In this document: positions 54,836-64,000 of the stretch, one piece after another
How positions within the stretch are numbered: position 1 is the first letter of the stretch
Layout: every line of letters begins with the position of its first letter
NCBI GenBank assembly: GCA_023213315.1
Contig: JAKCPI010007917.1
Coordinates: 1-64,000, forward strand
Source of the DNA: Euborellia annulipes
Taxonomy: Eukaryota; Arthropoda; Insecta; Dermaptera; Anisolabididae
Length of the DNA stretch: 64,000 nucleotides
Direction: 5' to 3'
Translations under genes and position numbers: made by a program
Notes under the pieces: model-generated
Databases searched by the model: none
What the model saw: only the letters and a program-made list of their open reading frames with translations
Told to the model about the DNA's origin: nothing

Positions 54836-55395
54836 TAAGGGTGCAAAACCACATTTTGAAATTCCGATGACAATTTTCCGCATACATTTCCTAAGGGACA
54901 ATTCGGAACCGCAACAATTATAAAGCCTTCGGCGAGGTTTTCCACTTGTCGGAAGGCTGCGCCCACTGAACAAGAGAAGGCAAAGTTTCAAATTTCTCTC
55001 TCCCGCTCTACTTCCTGTAACTCTAGCCAAACAGCGAGAGAACAGGCACATACACACAGGAACAGGAAGTCAGTCGCTTGTGCTTTATATTATAGTATGT
55101 TGATATGATGAAAATAATGTGCAAAACCACATTTCGAAATTCGGATGACAATTTTCCGCATATATTTCCTAAGGGACAATTCGGAACCTCAACAATTATA
55201 AAACCCTCGGCGAGGTTTTCCACTTGCCGGAAGGCTGCGCCCACTGGACAAGGGGATTCAGTGGGCAAAGTTTCAAATTTTCCTCTCCCGCTCTACTTCC
55301 TGTAACTCTAGCCAATCAGCGAGAAAACAGGCACATACACACAGGAACAGGAAGTCAGCCGCTGGTGCTTTATTTTATAGTATGATGATAGGAAT
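54836..55395. repeat. Tandem duplication, two units of about 278 bp
   Basis: Unit 1 begins at about 54836 and unit 2 at about 55114 ('gtgcaaaaccacatt'). Both contain 'cctaagggacaattcggaac', 'cggcgaggttttccactt' and 'ctagccaa-cagcgaga'. A related single copy of the last part is at about 35130-35290. Confidence 0.85.
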
Positions 55396-55499
55396 TTCGG
55401 CACGAAAATTACGACCACAGTTATAGTTCTAAATAAATATTAACATCCATTGGATTTAGGGTTACTTTTGACTTGAAGAATACCTATACCTTAGGACCA

Positions 55500-55672
55500 T
55501 GGGCGTAATTAGAGTATTTGGCTGGGCAAGACCAAGGGACCAGCCATCCTCGCTGAGGGGGGGGGCAAAGGACCAGCTATCCTCTGGGGGGCCTGGAAAG
55601 TCCCATATTTTCTCAATTTTTCTTGAGGCAGGAAGCTTTCTGGGGAGAGGGCACCCCCTAGTTACGCCCATG
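55500..55672. mobile_element. hAT-type MITE, termini ATGGGCGTAA
   Basis: Second copy of the 11346-11460 family, 173 bp. The flanks TTAGGACC and CTAGGACC differ at one base, giving an 8-bp target duplication. Confidence 0.82.
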
Positions 55673-56139
55673 CCTAGGACCGCCTCTATTTTTGTTTTAA
55701 ATTAATATAGAGCATTGTTTAAATTCCAAAAAAATTAAAACCTAATTTCCCACCACGATTTTATTTTGATTAGATCATCAACGTTAGCAAAAGAATGAAT
55801 TCTTATTAAAATTTTCCAAGTCAACTTGTCTCTTTAGAGAGTATGGATTTTTCTCTCTACAGAAGAAAATGTTTTATCCCTCTCCCTCTTTTCTTTAATC
55901 CACTCTTTTGTTAACGCCGTTTGGCGTTCAATTGACGACAGACAGACAGACCCTCAGTTTGAAGATGACAGACACTCTTTAAGAAGAGATGCAAACATGA
56001 ATTCTTAAAGCTGCTGTTCTCAATTATCTACAATTAATTAAACATTTCACAATTCAAGTTTGTGTTTAATATTACAATAGTTGTTTGTTAATAAATATTT
56101 CCTGACTTTTTAATGTAGAGTCGTCAAATTTATAAACGA
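55673..56139. other. Unassigned A+T-rich sequence
   Basis: No gene or repeat recognised, aside from a short GACAGACAGA tract near 55940. Confidence 0.4.
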
Positions 56140-57645
56140 TCTACACTGTAACGTTATATCTAGAAACCGGATATTCAATATTTAGTTTTCAATATCAGAA
56201 TTCTAAAAGCCCAATTTATAAACAATCTTTGGAAATATATGATAGTAGCCTTTTTCATCAGGGCCAACCTTCCAGGAATGTATCGTAATATCTAGAAACC
56301 TGATAATCAATATTCAGCTTCCGATATCAGAAGAAGTCAAACTTACAAACAAACTTTAGAAATACATGACAGTAAGCCTCTTCATCGGGGCCAACCATCC
56401 ATCACTGTAAAAACAGGATATTCAATATTTAGTTTCCGATATCAGAATTCTGTAAGTACAATTTATAAACAATCTTTGGAAATACATAACCTCTTCATCA
56501 GGGCCAACCATCCAGTAATATTATATCTAGAAAACGAATTTTCAATATTAAGTTTCCGATATCCGAATTCTAGGAGCCCAATTTAGAAATATAAGACAGT
56601 AGCATTTTTCATTTGAGCCAACCATCCTGCAATGTATCGTAATATCTAGAAACCGGATAATCAATATTCAGTTTCCCACATCAGAAGAAGTCAAACTTAC
56701 AGACAAACTTTAGAAATACATGATAGTAAGCTTCTTCATCTGGGTCAACCATCCAGTATTGCAATGTTATATTTAAAAACAGGATATTCATTATTTAGTT
56801 TCCGATATCAGAATTCTAGAAGTACAATTTATAAACAAATTTTACGAATACCTGACAGCAGGCTTCTTTATCTGGGCCAACCATTCAGGAGTGTAACGTT
56901 ATATCTATGGAAACCGAATATTCAATATATTCCGACATGATTCCCAATTTATAAACAAAGTTAAAAAAATGGCATGATAGAAAGCTTCTTCATCTGGGTT
57001 AGCCATCCAGAACTATAACGTTATATCTAGAAATCGGATATTCAATATTTATTATCCAATATTAGAATTCTAAAAGCGAAATTTATAAACAAACTTTGGA
57101 AATGTCTGACAGTCGGTTTTTTTTAACCATTCAGGAGTGTAACGTTATATCTAGAAACCGAATATGCAATATTTGGTTTCTGAAATCAGAATATTAGAAG
57201 CGCAATTTAGAAGAACAAGACAGTAAGCTTCTTTATCTGGGCCAACCATCCAGCAATGTATCGTAATATTTAAAAAGAGGATATTCAACATTTAGTTTCC
57301 GATATCAGAATTCTATAAGTACAATTTATAAACAAATTTTTCAAATACCTGACAGCAGGCTTCTTCATCTGGGTTAACCATCCAGCACTGTAACGTTATA
57401 TCTATAAATCGGATATTCAATATTTATTATCCAATATTATAATTCTAAAAGCGAAATTTATAAACCAACTTTGGAAATGCCTGACAACAGGTTTTTTCAT
57501 CTGGGCCAACCATTCAGGAGTGTAACGTTATATCTACTGTAGAAACCGATTATTCAATATTTGGTTTCTGATATCAGAATAGTAGATGCTCAATTTAGAC
57601 GAACAAGACAGTAAACTTCTTTATCTGGACCAAGTATCCAGCAAC
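56140..57645 (+). repeat. Minisatellite, about 12 units of 113-132 bp
   Basis: Each unit holds 'gtaacgttatatctagaaac', 'cggatattcaatatttagtt', 'tccgatatcagaattctaga', 'caatttataaacaaactttg' and 'cttcatctgggccaaccatc'. Unit variants recur about every 350-380 bp, so there is a three-unit higher-order pattern. Confidence 0.9.
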
Positions 57646-58214
57646 GATCTTGGTGGCTGTTATTCTTTTTTCTTGCCAGGCACGATCGGCATCATTAACC
57701 CATGAACGAAATTTAATGAGAGTTGAAATACAAAATGGTATCTAATAAATTAAAAGGGTAAATTCATTTCCTTTTTTTCTTTTTTTGGTTAATTCATATT
57801 CAAAGACTTTTTCCTCCTTCTATAAAAAAAGGATAATTAAATTTTTATTGCAAGGATATAAAAATAAAAAGAACCCTTCAAGAGTGAGTTGAACAGGTTG
57901 GATCTTTATTACTAATTTATTAAAAATAAGCTCTTTTTTTATTTTTAATATCGTGAATGGATGAGAGAAGAAAGGGGAGGTGGAGAGGGAGGGAGGGATG
58001 GATGGATGGATATATTCATTTACCAGACATATCGATTAGAAAAGGAATTCAAGTAGAACGCTCAATCAAACTTAATTGCAAAACATACGAATCAGAATAT
58101 TCACCATGAAGAGGTTGAGAAGCTAACTGCGGATTACTATTTGGGCAATAAAACTCAGATTCAAGTCCCAATTATTGTAAAAAAAAAAAAAAATATGATT
58201 TCAGCTGCACTTAC
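57646..58214. other. Unassigned A+T-rich sequence
   Basis: Contains a GGAT microsatellite near 57996-58012. No gene. Confidence 0.4.
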
Positions 58215-58660
58215 TTAAAGGACCTAAGTGAAACCTCTGGGAATAGACAATTTAACCTAAAAAGATTTTGTATTACCGTATATCATCGACTTACATTCAT
58301 CCAATGGGTATAGAAAAGGGTGTGATGATCTCACCTCAAATTCATTAACAGATCTGTTTCCTCTTTGACCTAAAATATCAAATATTCAAAAATAACAGGG
58401 TATCATCGTCATACATTCATCCAATGGGAGTAAGAAAGTGTGTGATGATCTCACCTCAAATTCCTTAACAGACCTGTTTCCTCTTTGGCCTAAAATATCA
58501 GATATTCAGGAATAGCCGGGTATCATCGACATACATTCATCCAATGGGAGTAGGAAAGTGTGTGATGATCTCACCCCAAATTCCTTAGCAGACCTGTTTC
58601 CTCTTTGACCTAAAAGATCAGGTATTCGGGAATTTCCGGGTATCATCGATATACATTATT
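58215..58660 (+). repeat. Tandem repeat, 121-bp unit
   Basis: Units start near 58279, 58400, 58521 and 58642 ('tatcatcgacatacattcat'), each with 'gtgtgatgatctcacctcaa' and 'acctgtttcctctttgacct'. A further unit lies at 59690-59812, separated by an insertion. Confidence 0.92.
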
Positions 58661-58863
58661 CCGTGTATCATCGGCATATTAATTTATTATAGGCTATTTG
58701 AAATTCGTGTTGACACTTCAGATTTGTCTTGGGACTATCTTGACCATTTATTTTCAATTATATCACAACTAATATAATTTATTTGTATTTATTTATCTTT
58801 AAGTTTTGTATATAATATATGATTGGAATTTACAAATATACAGATACATAACACACACCTGTT

Positions 58864-58895
58864 CTGAGGATGATCCCAGCCGGGATCGAAACGTC
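58864..58895 (+). ncRNA. Hammerhead ribozyme core
   Basis: CTGAGGA, stem II GATCCC/GGGATC with the AGCC loop, GAAA at 58888-58891, then CGTC. Perfect stem II and core order; stems I and III minimal. Confidence 0.65.
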
Positions 58896-59023
58896 AACAT
58901 GGTGGGAATAAAATAATGAAATACAACTAGCTGCAGAATTTCTTCACCTTTTCACCTATCCTGATTGAACTACCAGCTATAAGCCCTACGTATCTAATTC
59001 CTGTTGATTTACCCGAGGTGCAT

Positions 59024-59274
59024 GAGCACTCGAAGACACACACCTTGACCCCAACCGGCCTCTGCCGGCACCCCGTGAAGTTATATTATTTCCTATCTCC
59101 AACTCCCCCACCTGCTAGTGAACTAATCCTTATTTCTGGTTCCACCCGGTTCCTTTTATCCAACCTTTTCTATGCTATGGAGGATGTCCTAGTTGAGGAG
59201 GTACTCCCTCAAGCACCGATTTCTTTCGAAGAATGCATCACTGAGAAGGAACCTTCTTTACGTCCCTTCCACAG
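59024..59274 (+). repeat. Module shared with 53098-53341
   Basis: Homologous to the earlier copy and stops at the same 'cttccacag'. In this copy a frame of 148 codons (59018-59464) runs through it, including 'FYAMEDVLVEEVLPQ'. I do not recognise the product and the frame continues into antisense of an RTE tail, so it is probably not a gene. Confidence 0.65.
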
Positions 59275-59344
59275 AATGTCCCTCTCGTCGTTGCTCGTAG
59301 AGGGCTATTGTGGTGAGATTCTATCTCTTCAGAGTCGTATTCCT

Positions 59345-59676
59345 CTTTTCAGAGGAGTCGTGATCCTCATTTCTTCCGTGCTCTCACAGCACCAGTTCTT
59401 GCGACTGCAGCCCGCCAGCGAGATCTGCTCCTGGCCCTCATGGTCTAGTTGGGTCTTTATTTGATCCGCCCATCTTGCCTGTGATCTGCCTCTTCTTCTT
59501 TTGCCCTCCACTTTGCCCTGCATGATGATCTTCTCTAAGCCGGCGCCTGAGCGAGTAAGGTGGCCGAAGTATTTAACGACCCTCTCGAGTATCACCTCGG
59601 AAAGACGCCGGTTCGCGTGAACTTCCTCTAAAATAGATTTATTAGTTGGGCGAGCCTTCCACGGGATTCTATATCC
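59345..59676 (-). pseudogene. RTE LINE C-terminal fragment
   Basis: Minus strand encodes 'IPWKARPTNKSILEEV', 'RRLSEVILERVVKYFGHLTR' and 'GLEKIIMQGKVEGKRRRGRS' followed by 'QARWADQIK'. This is the conserved tail that follows the RT in one branch of RTE-type proteins ('YFGH...GK.EGKR.RGR...W'). The last residues drift ('CSRKNWCCES') where homologs have a conserved 'RW/EW' motif, implying a frameshift. No other part of the LINE is present. Confidence 0.82.
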
Positions 59677-59689
59677 CGGAATATTAATA

Positions 59690-59812
59690 TATTATTCAAT
59701 GGGGTAGGAAAGTGTGAGATGATCTCACCCCAAATTCCTTAAAAGACCTAAGTGTTTTCTCCCTTTAAACCTGAAAGATCAGGAATTCGGGAATTTCCGT
59801 GTATCATCGGAA
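59690..59812 (+). repeat. Detached unit of the 121-bp tandem repeat
   Basis: 'caatggggtaggaaagtgtg', 'gatctcaccccaaattcctt' and 'cgggaatttccgtgtatcat' match the array at 58215-58660. Confidence 0.85.
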
Positions 59813-61270
59813 ACAAAATTATGCAAACTAGTTTAATTTACAGTATGGGATCTTTCAATCTTTATCTTAGTTTTCTGGATACTTTTTAATTCAAGTAGCT
59901 CTCTAATATTAATCAAGTAGGCTGGGTGAACTTCATGAAATTCTCTTGCCGGTCTCAAAAATCGAACCCGAGTCACCACGGCAGTGGATAACCGAAAGGA
60001 TTTTAGGAAAAGTGATTGAAATGGCACAAATTAGGGTGGTGATCGTTAGCAAAAGGTTTTTACCACATGTTGTGGTTTGGGTCAGGAATATGCGAGTTAT
60101 CTGTGAACTTGCACTGGTTTTATCACCCTTATCAACTAAACAATAAGATTTGCTCGAAGAAAAATCATTAGGTTAACATAAATCTCAGTAGAGGAAAAAT
60201 TATTCTGAATTTTCTTAATTTTGGAGTGATTGAGACACTAAATATTTTGAAACAAAACATGGTGGGAATTATCTCTTTTTCTCCGATCTTGTTTATTCTT
60301 TGACTATTTTTTTTTTCTTTTTGGAGAGTTTTTGGTTCTTTTTTTTTTTTTGAAGGAAAAGTTTTCGCCCACATGTTATCAAGAATAAACGATGAGAGAA
60401 CGTGCAGGTTCCCTAAGGAAATATATCCCCTTAATTTCCCAAATATTGTTTATCCAATGAGGGGATTTACTATTTTTTTTTCCTATCATCTGTTCGCTGA
60501 ATACTCATAAATATTTCTGTTTCTTTTGCTTGTTCATTAAATAAATTATATAAAAAGGCCTTTTATCTTGAAGGTGGTCTCTTGAGGATGATGCTGTTAC
60601 TTGCCACTTGCGATTTCGTTTAAAATTTCATCTCGAATAATTAAACAGAGAAGATTTTTGAATCTCATAATTCTCTACGGCAGCGTTTTCCAAACTGTGA
60701 GGCTTAGGGCGGCGCGGAGTAGTCTAAGGGGAGGCGCGAATATTTTGTTTATTTTATTTATTAAGATTGGATTTCAAATGGCTTAAATAACAATGCCTGG
60801 ACCCCAACATATCGCAACGTTTTTGAAGAGTTCTCCCAAAAACGGGATGGGGACGTAATCAGGGAGAGTGATCTGCTCGCAAAAATAAAATAAATTATAA
60901 TTTATTTAAAAAAATAATTTGAAGTTTCATTGAAAAATATAAAAAAAAAAATCATTGTGTGGTTTTATGAAACTACGATGCAAGTGAAACTTTTTTTTCG
61001 GATCGTAGGCGTTTAAGTGAAAGTTTTCAGAAAATTATTCAATTAAGGGTATTAAAATCGCGTTTTTAATCTTAACTTAATAATTTGAAAATGAAGAATG
61101 ATAATGGAAAATCAATAGAGGCATATTAAAAACTGTGAACAATATTTATTAAAGATTTGAATCATTTTAAAAATTATATTTTATCAATTTAAAAATTGAA
61201 TTATTAAATTTCACAATTATTTTTTTATAATTCGTTATATATATTAAATTTCAACTTTCTTATTTTTGTC
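59813..61270. other. Unassigned sequence
   Basis: A+T-rich. A short SINE-1 relic ('caaatggcttaaataacaat', 'gcctggacccc') is at 60774-60805. No gene recognised. Confidence 0.35.
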
Positions 61271-61730
61271 TTCACGGATTGTGACGTCATGACTTGTAGC
61301 GTCACGGCATGTAACACGACATGCTGATAGAAGAGCCAAAAAATTTGGGAGGATATAATAAAAGTTTCACTTTAAAATAAAATGAGGAAGAAGGGAAATA
61401 TGGCGGTCCTCGTGTCTTCGTGAATGTGAGTGACGTTTCGGTCACCAATGACCTCCTTCTTGCGGACTCAAGTGAAGGCGATTGATGCTTCGGTGCGTTT
61501 TCGGAGTTGAACATTCCCCGACGGCTCCTGGCCAGTATAGCAAGCCGATACAAAGTGGCGGCAACCGAAAGGCATGAGAGATGAGGACGGCCTTACAGCC
61601 CCGTTGATGTAGGATGTTGGGGGCTGGACATCCAACCATCGAATGGTATATTTGAAGATGGTAGTGACTTCACAGCCCGCCCGCGAATGATGTATTTTTC
61701 TGTTCTCGACGACCAACTAATCTCACAAGG
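61271..61730. other. G+C-richer patch with hammerhead-like stem
   Basis: Unusually G+C-rich for this window, with three short overlapping minus-strand frames and no recognisable product. The minus strand holds GGTCATTGGTGACC followed by GAAACGTC at 61432-61453, so it may be the terminal region of a Penelope-like element. Confidence 0.4.
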
Positions 61731-61888
61731 GGAAGGGGATTTCTTTTTTCATTAATACTTTTCAAATGATTCATATAAAAAAATTTCCATTTCTCTATAA
61801 TTTTACTATTTTTAAAAAGTAAAAATAACTTAAAATTAATTTAAAAAAAAAAAAAAACGATTTCTCCCTGGATTGTTGCGATATATAT

Positions 61889-63233
61889 GTGTCATTCCAT
61901 GCCAAATCGACAAATTTTTTTCCTGACCCCCGCGGATTTCGCTGAAAATTTCCTATTTTTTTCTACCCCTTAAAAGACATTTTTGAGAATTTTTTCAAAT
62001 TTTTTTACCCAACTAAAAAAAAGTTATGAATTTTTGAAAAAAAAAAAAAACTGCTCTTTTTACTTTCTCTTGCCTCTATATATATGTTTATATATAGAGA
62101 GAGAAAGTATTGGATTCATGTCAAAAATTCGATGTCGAGATTTTGATGGATCTTCACGTTTTGAGGTCCCCTGAATCCAAAAAAGTGGTTTTCGCGACAT
62201 GGTCTGTCTGTGTGTCTGTCTGTCTGTCTGTGTGTCTGTGAACAAAATATCTCAAGAACGAAAAGAGCTAGGAGGTTGAAATTTTATATTTAAGTTAGGC
62301 ACCCCCATGGGACGTGACACGAAGCTTTTGAACAAAATCGACCAAAGAGTACTAGTACTTTACTGATGTACTTTTTCAGTTTTTTCGATTTTCTCAAAAT
62401 TGGCTCCAACGATTTTTTTTTAAATTCAAAAATCAATTATTTTTTAGATCTTCAATAAAATGAATATTCTCATTTTGTGATTGAAATCTTCTGAAGACCA
62501 CTTTACTCTTGTACTCCATAGAAAAGATAGGAGAAATGGTTGCCATGGTATCAAAATATAAATATTTTCCCATACTTATAAATTTTACATCTTGAATTCA
62601 ATTGTACCCTACTGTCGGAAACTAAATACATGTCGACACAAAAAATCTGGTGTGACAAGCACAGAACACAACTTTCGATTACCGAAGGTAAGAGAAAGTT
62701 GTGTGCTGTGCGCCAGTCACACCAGATTTTTTTCAAATAACTATAACTTTTTTTAAAATTGATATTTCGGAAACCCGCAAGGCTATAAAAATTTTGTTTT
62801 TTAATGTAGTTTTCAAGAAAAAAATACAAAAATTATTTCAGAAGCCCGGGTATATGAAATATTTCAGTTTTTTTGAAAAAACCCTAATTTTAAATCGACC
62901 ATTTTTTTTTTTTTTTAAATTTTTTTAACTGAAATATTTCATATACCCGGGCTTCTGAAATAATTTTTGTATTTTTTTTCTGAAAACTACATTAAAAAAC
63001 AAAATTTTTATAGCCTTGCGGGTTTCCGAAATATCAATTTTAAAATAAGTTATAGTTATTTGAAAAAAAAAGAGCGGTTTTTTTTTCAAAAATTCATAAC
63101 TTTTTTTTCGTTGGGTAAAAAAATTTGAAAAAATTCTCAAAAATGTCTTTTAAGGGGTAGAAAAAAATAGGAAATTTTCAGCGAAATCCGCAGGGGTCAG
63201 GAAAAAATTTGTCGATTGGGCATGGAATGACCC
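61889..63233. mobile_element. Palindromic transposon with HINE-A inserted in one arm
   Basis: Ends GTGTCATTCCATGCC and GGCATGGAATGACCC, flanked by ATATAT on both sides. Without the 666-bp HINE-A it is about 675 bp and almost entirely a perfect palindrome, centred near 62910. No coding sequence. Confidence 0.8.
62062..62727 (+). mobile_element. HINE-A, full length, with empty site in the opposite arm
   Basis: 666 bp, both hairpins intact, GTCT/GTGT microsatellite. Host flanks: CTC-T5 before and T7-CAAATAAC after (counting the T of AGAT). The other arm of the palindrome reads CTC-T9-CAAATAAC (63050-63075, reverse strand). Confidence 0.95.
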
Positions 63234-63257
63234 ATATATTCTTAATAACGGTAATCG

Positions 63258-63320
63258 TATAAAGTTTTATATGGCCTAAGTTGCCGAAAAAACTGTGTGA
63301 AAGGGAAAAAAGTGTGTGTT
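63258..63320 (+). mobile_element. SINE-1 3' fragment
   Basis: 'atggcctaagttgccgaaaa' then 'aaaaaagtgtgtgttt', the 3' half of SINE-1. Confidence 0.65.
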
Positions 63321-63639
63321 TAAAACAAAAGATTGGATTAGGGGTTGCAAAATTGAAAATAATGTTTTTTAAATTTATTTTAGCTAAATTGAAGCCAAAT
63401 AAACAGAAAACATTCAAAAAATAGCGTTATTATTTTGATTAGTGGGGGGGGGGGGGATGAAGGATTGATTATTTAAGAAAGTCCTTGGAATATTCCAAAT
63501 CACTTGTTGACATTCTTTTCCGGCTCTAAATATAGTTAGATTAGAGCAAAAGGTATTTTTTTACTTTTAATCAAAAGGGAATTGCTATGTCCATCTATTT
63601 ATTCCTATACAAATAGATAAGAGACAAGTTTCTCTCGTT

Positions 63640-63785
63640 CAGTCGAGTTGAGTGCGTGGCCGAGCAGGCAGGCGCTGATCTCTTTTTTGTGTTTAAAGTG
63701 AATCAAAGTGAATAATTAATATAGTGCAACCCACCCTGGCCACACCGTCAGCAAACACACCCTCTTGAGTGTCTTATTAAAGGTA
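63640..63785 (+). other. Candidate non-coding first exon
   Basis: Begins near 'gttcagtcgagttgagtgcg', which contains the arthropod-type initiator TCAGT. It is more G+C-rich than its surroundings and ends AAAG|GTAATT, a good splice donor, at about 63784. There is no ATG-initiated frame of note, so it would be 5' UTR. Inference only. Confidence 0.35.
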
Positions 63786-63973
63786 ATTATTATGCATTTT
63801 ATCGTTGAAAAAAAAAACAATGATAAAAACAAATAATTTGACTGCGAAAAACGATTCTTTTGAATATGAAATTAAATATTTTGTATTTCACTAAGGGTAG
63901 AGGGAGAATATAAGGGGGAGGGGGTGTAGGTGTCATTGAAAAAAAATCAGTTTTTTATTTATTATCTTTTTTT

Positions 63974-64000
63974 TTTAAACACTCACACTTTTCACATTCT
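63974..64000 (-). mobile_element. SINE-1 start of a copy running off the window
   Basis: Poly-T followed by 'aaacactcacacttttcaca', the complement of the SINE-1 3' end. Confidence 0.7.

Noticed and set aside
56140..57645. CRISPR array
   Set aside because: Repeats are 113-132 bp, diverged and contiguous, without constant short repeats and unique spacers, in a eukaryotic context.
59018..59464. 148-codon plus-strand frame as a host gene
   Set aside because: Its 3' third is antisense to a clear RTE tail and its 5' part is a repeat shared with 53.1 kb, where it is broken by a stop.

Overview
This is a strongly A+T-rich, repeat-saturated stretch of an animal nuclear genome. The mobile elements (RTE and CR1/L2/Jockey-like LINEs, hAT and Tc1 elements, Helitrons, Penelope-type hammerhead elements, tRNA-derived SINEs) point to an invertebrate, most likely an arthropod. 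That assignment is inference, and I cannot name the species. I see no host protein-coding gene I can defend. Nearly every open frame is either a fragment of a retroelement or transposase, or chance reading of a repeat or microsatellite. Two short stretches (about 45.0-45.23 kb and 63.64-63.79 kb) look like possible non-coding first exons with splice donors.

Family names used here. HINE-A: about 660-695 bp, the dominant repeat, with about 20 copies. It has a 5' hairpin starting ACTTTCTCTTACC, a GTCT/GT microsatellite and a 3' hairpin ending CCAGAT, and it sits in T-tracts. Helitron-B: 5'-TC...CTAG-3', about 530 bp, with a G+C-rich 3' hairpin. TIR-C: about 590 bp palindromic element, termini AGGTCTATTCTCTAA. 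hAT-E: about 262 bp MITE, termini CAAGGGCG, 8-bp target duplications. SINE-1 and SINE-2: tRNA-derived. F: about 700 bp repeat of unknown type.

Layout. 0-9 kb: HINE-A fragments, a 305-bp direct repeat pair, A+T palindromes and a TIR-C copy. 10-16 kb: HINE-A, hAT MITEs, an inverted-repeat element and repeat F. 16.9-22.34 kb: one deep nest, a HINE-A copy split by an RTE LINE and by a TIR-C copy, which itself holds a SINE, a Penelope-like remnant (with HINE-A, another repeat and a solo LTR inside it) and a second HINE-A. 23.0-24.04 kb: a HINE-A split by a hammerhead-bearing inverted-repeat element. 24.35-27.02 kb: a HINE-A split by a Helitron and by a hAT element that contains another HINE-A and a deleted Tc1. 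28.07-28.39 kb: a second hammerhead element. 31.6-32.5 kb: a Helitron riddled with three SINEs. 34.28-36.05 kb: a 1.77-kb element whose ends carry the RAG/Transib heptamer CACAGTG and 5-bp G+C-rich target duplications. 37-50.4 kb: HINE-A, Helitron-B, hAT-E, F and a large hammerhead palindrome. 50.4-54.05 kb: four LINE 3' ends, one inserted in another. 54.8-59.8 kb: a 278-bp tandem duplication, a 12-unit minisatellite and a 121-bp tandem array split by an insertion. 61.9-63.23 kb: a palindromic element with HINE-A inserted in one arm.

The most informative results are internal natural experiments. Paired filled and empty copies inside this window define insertion boundaries for HINE-A (twice), Helitron-B (once) and a solo LTR (once) without any outside data.
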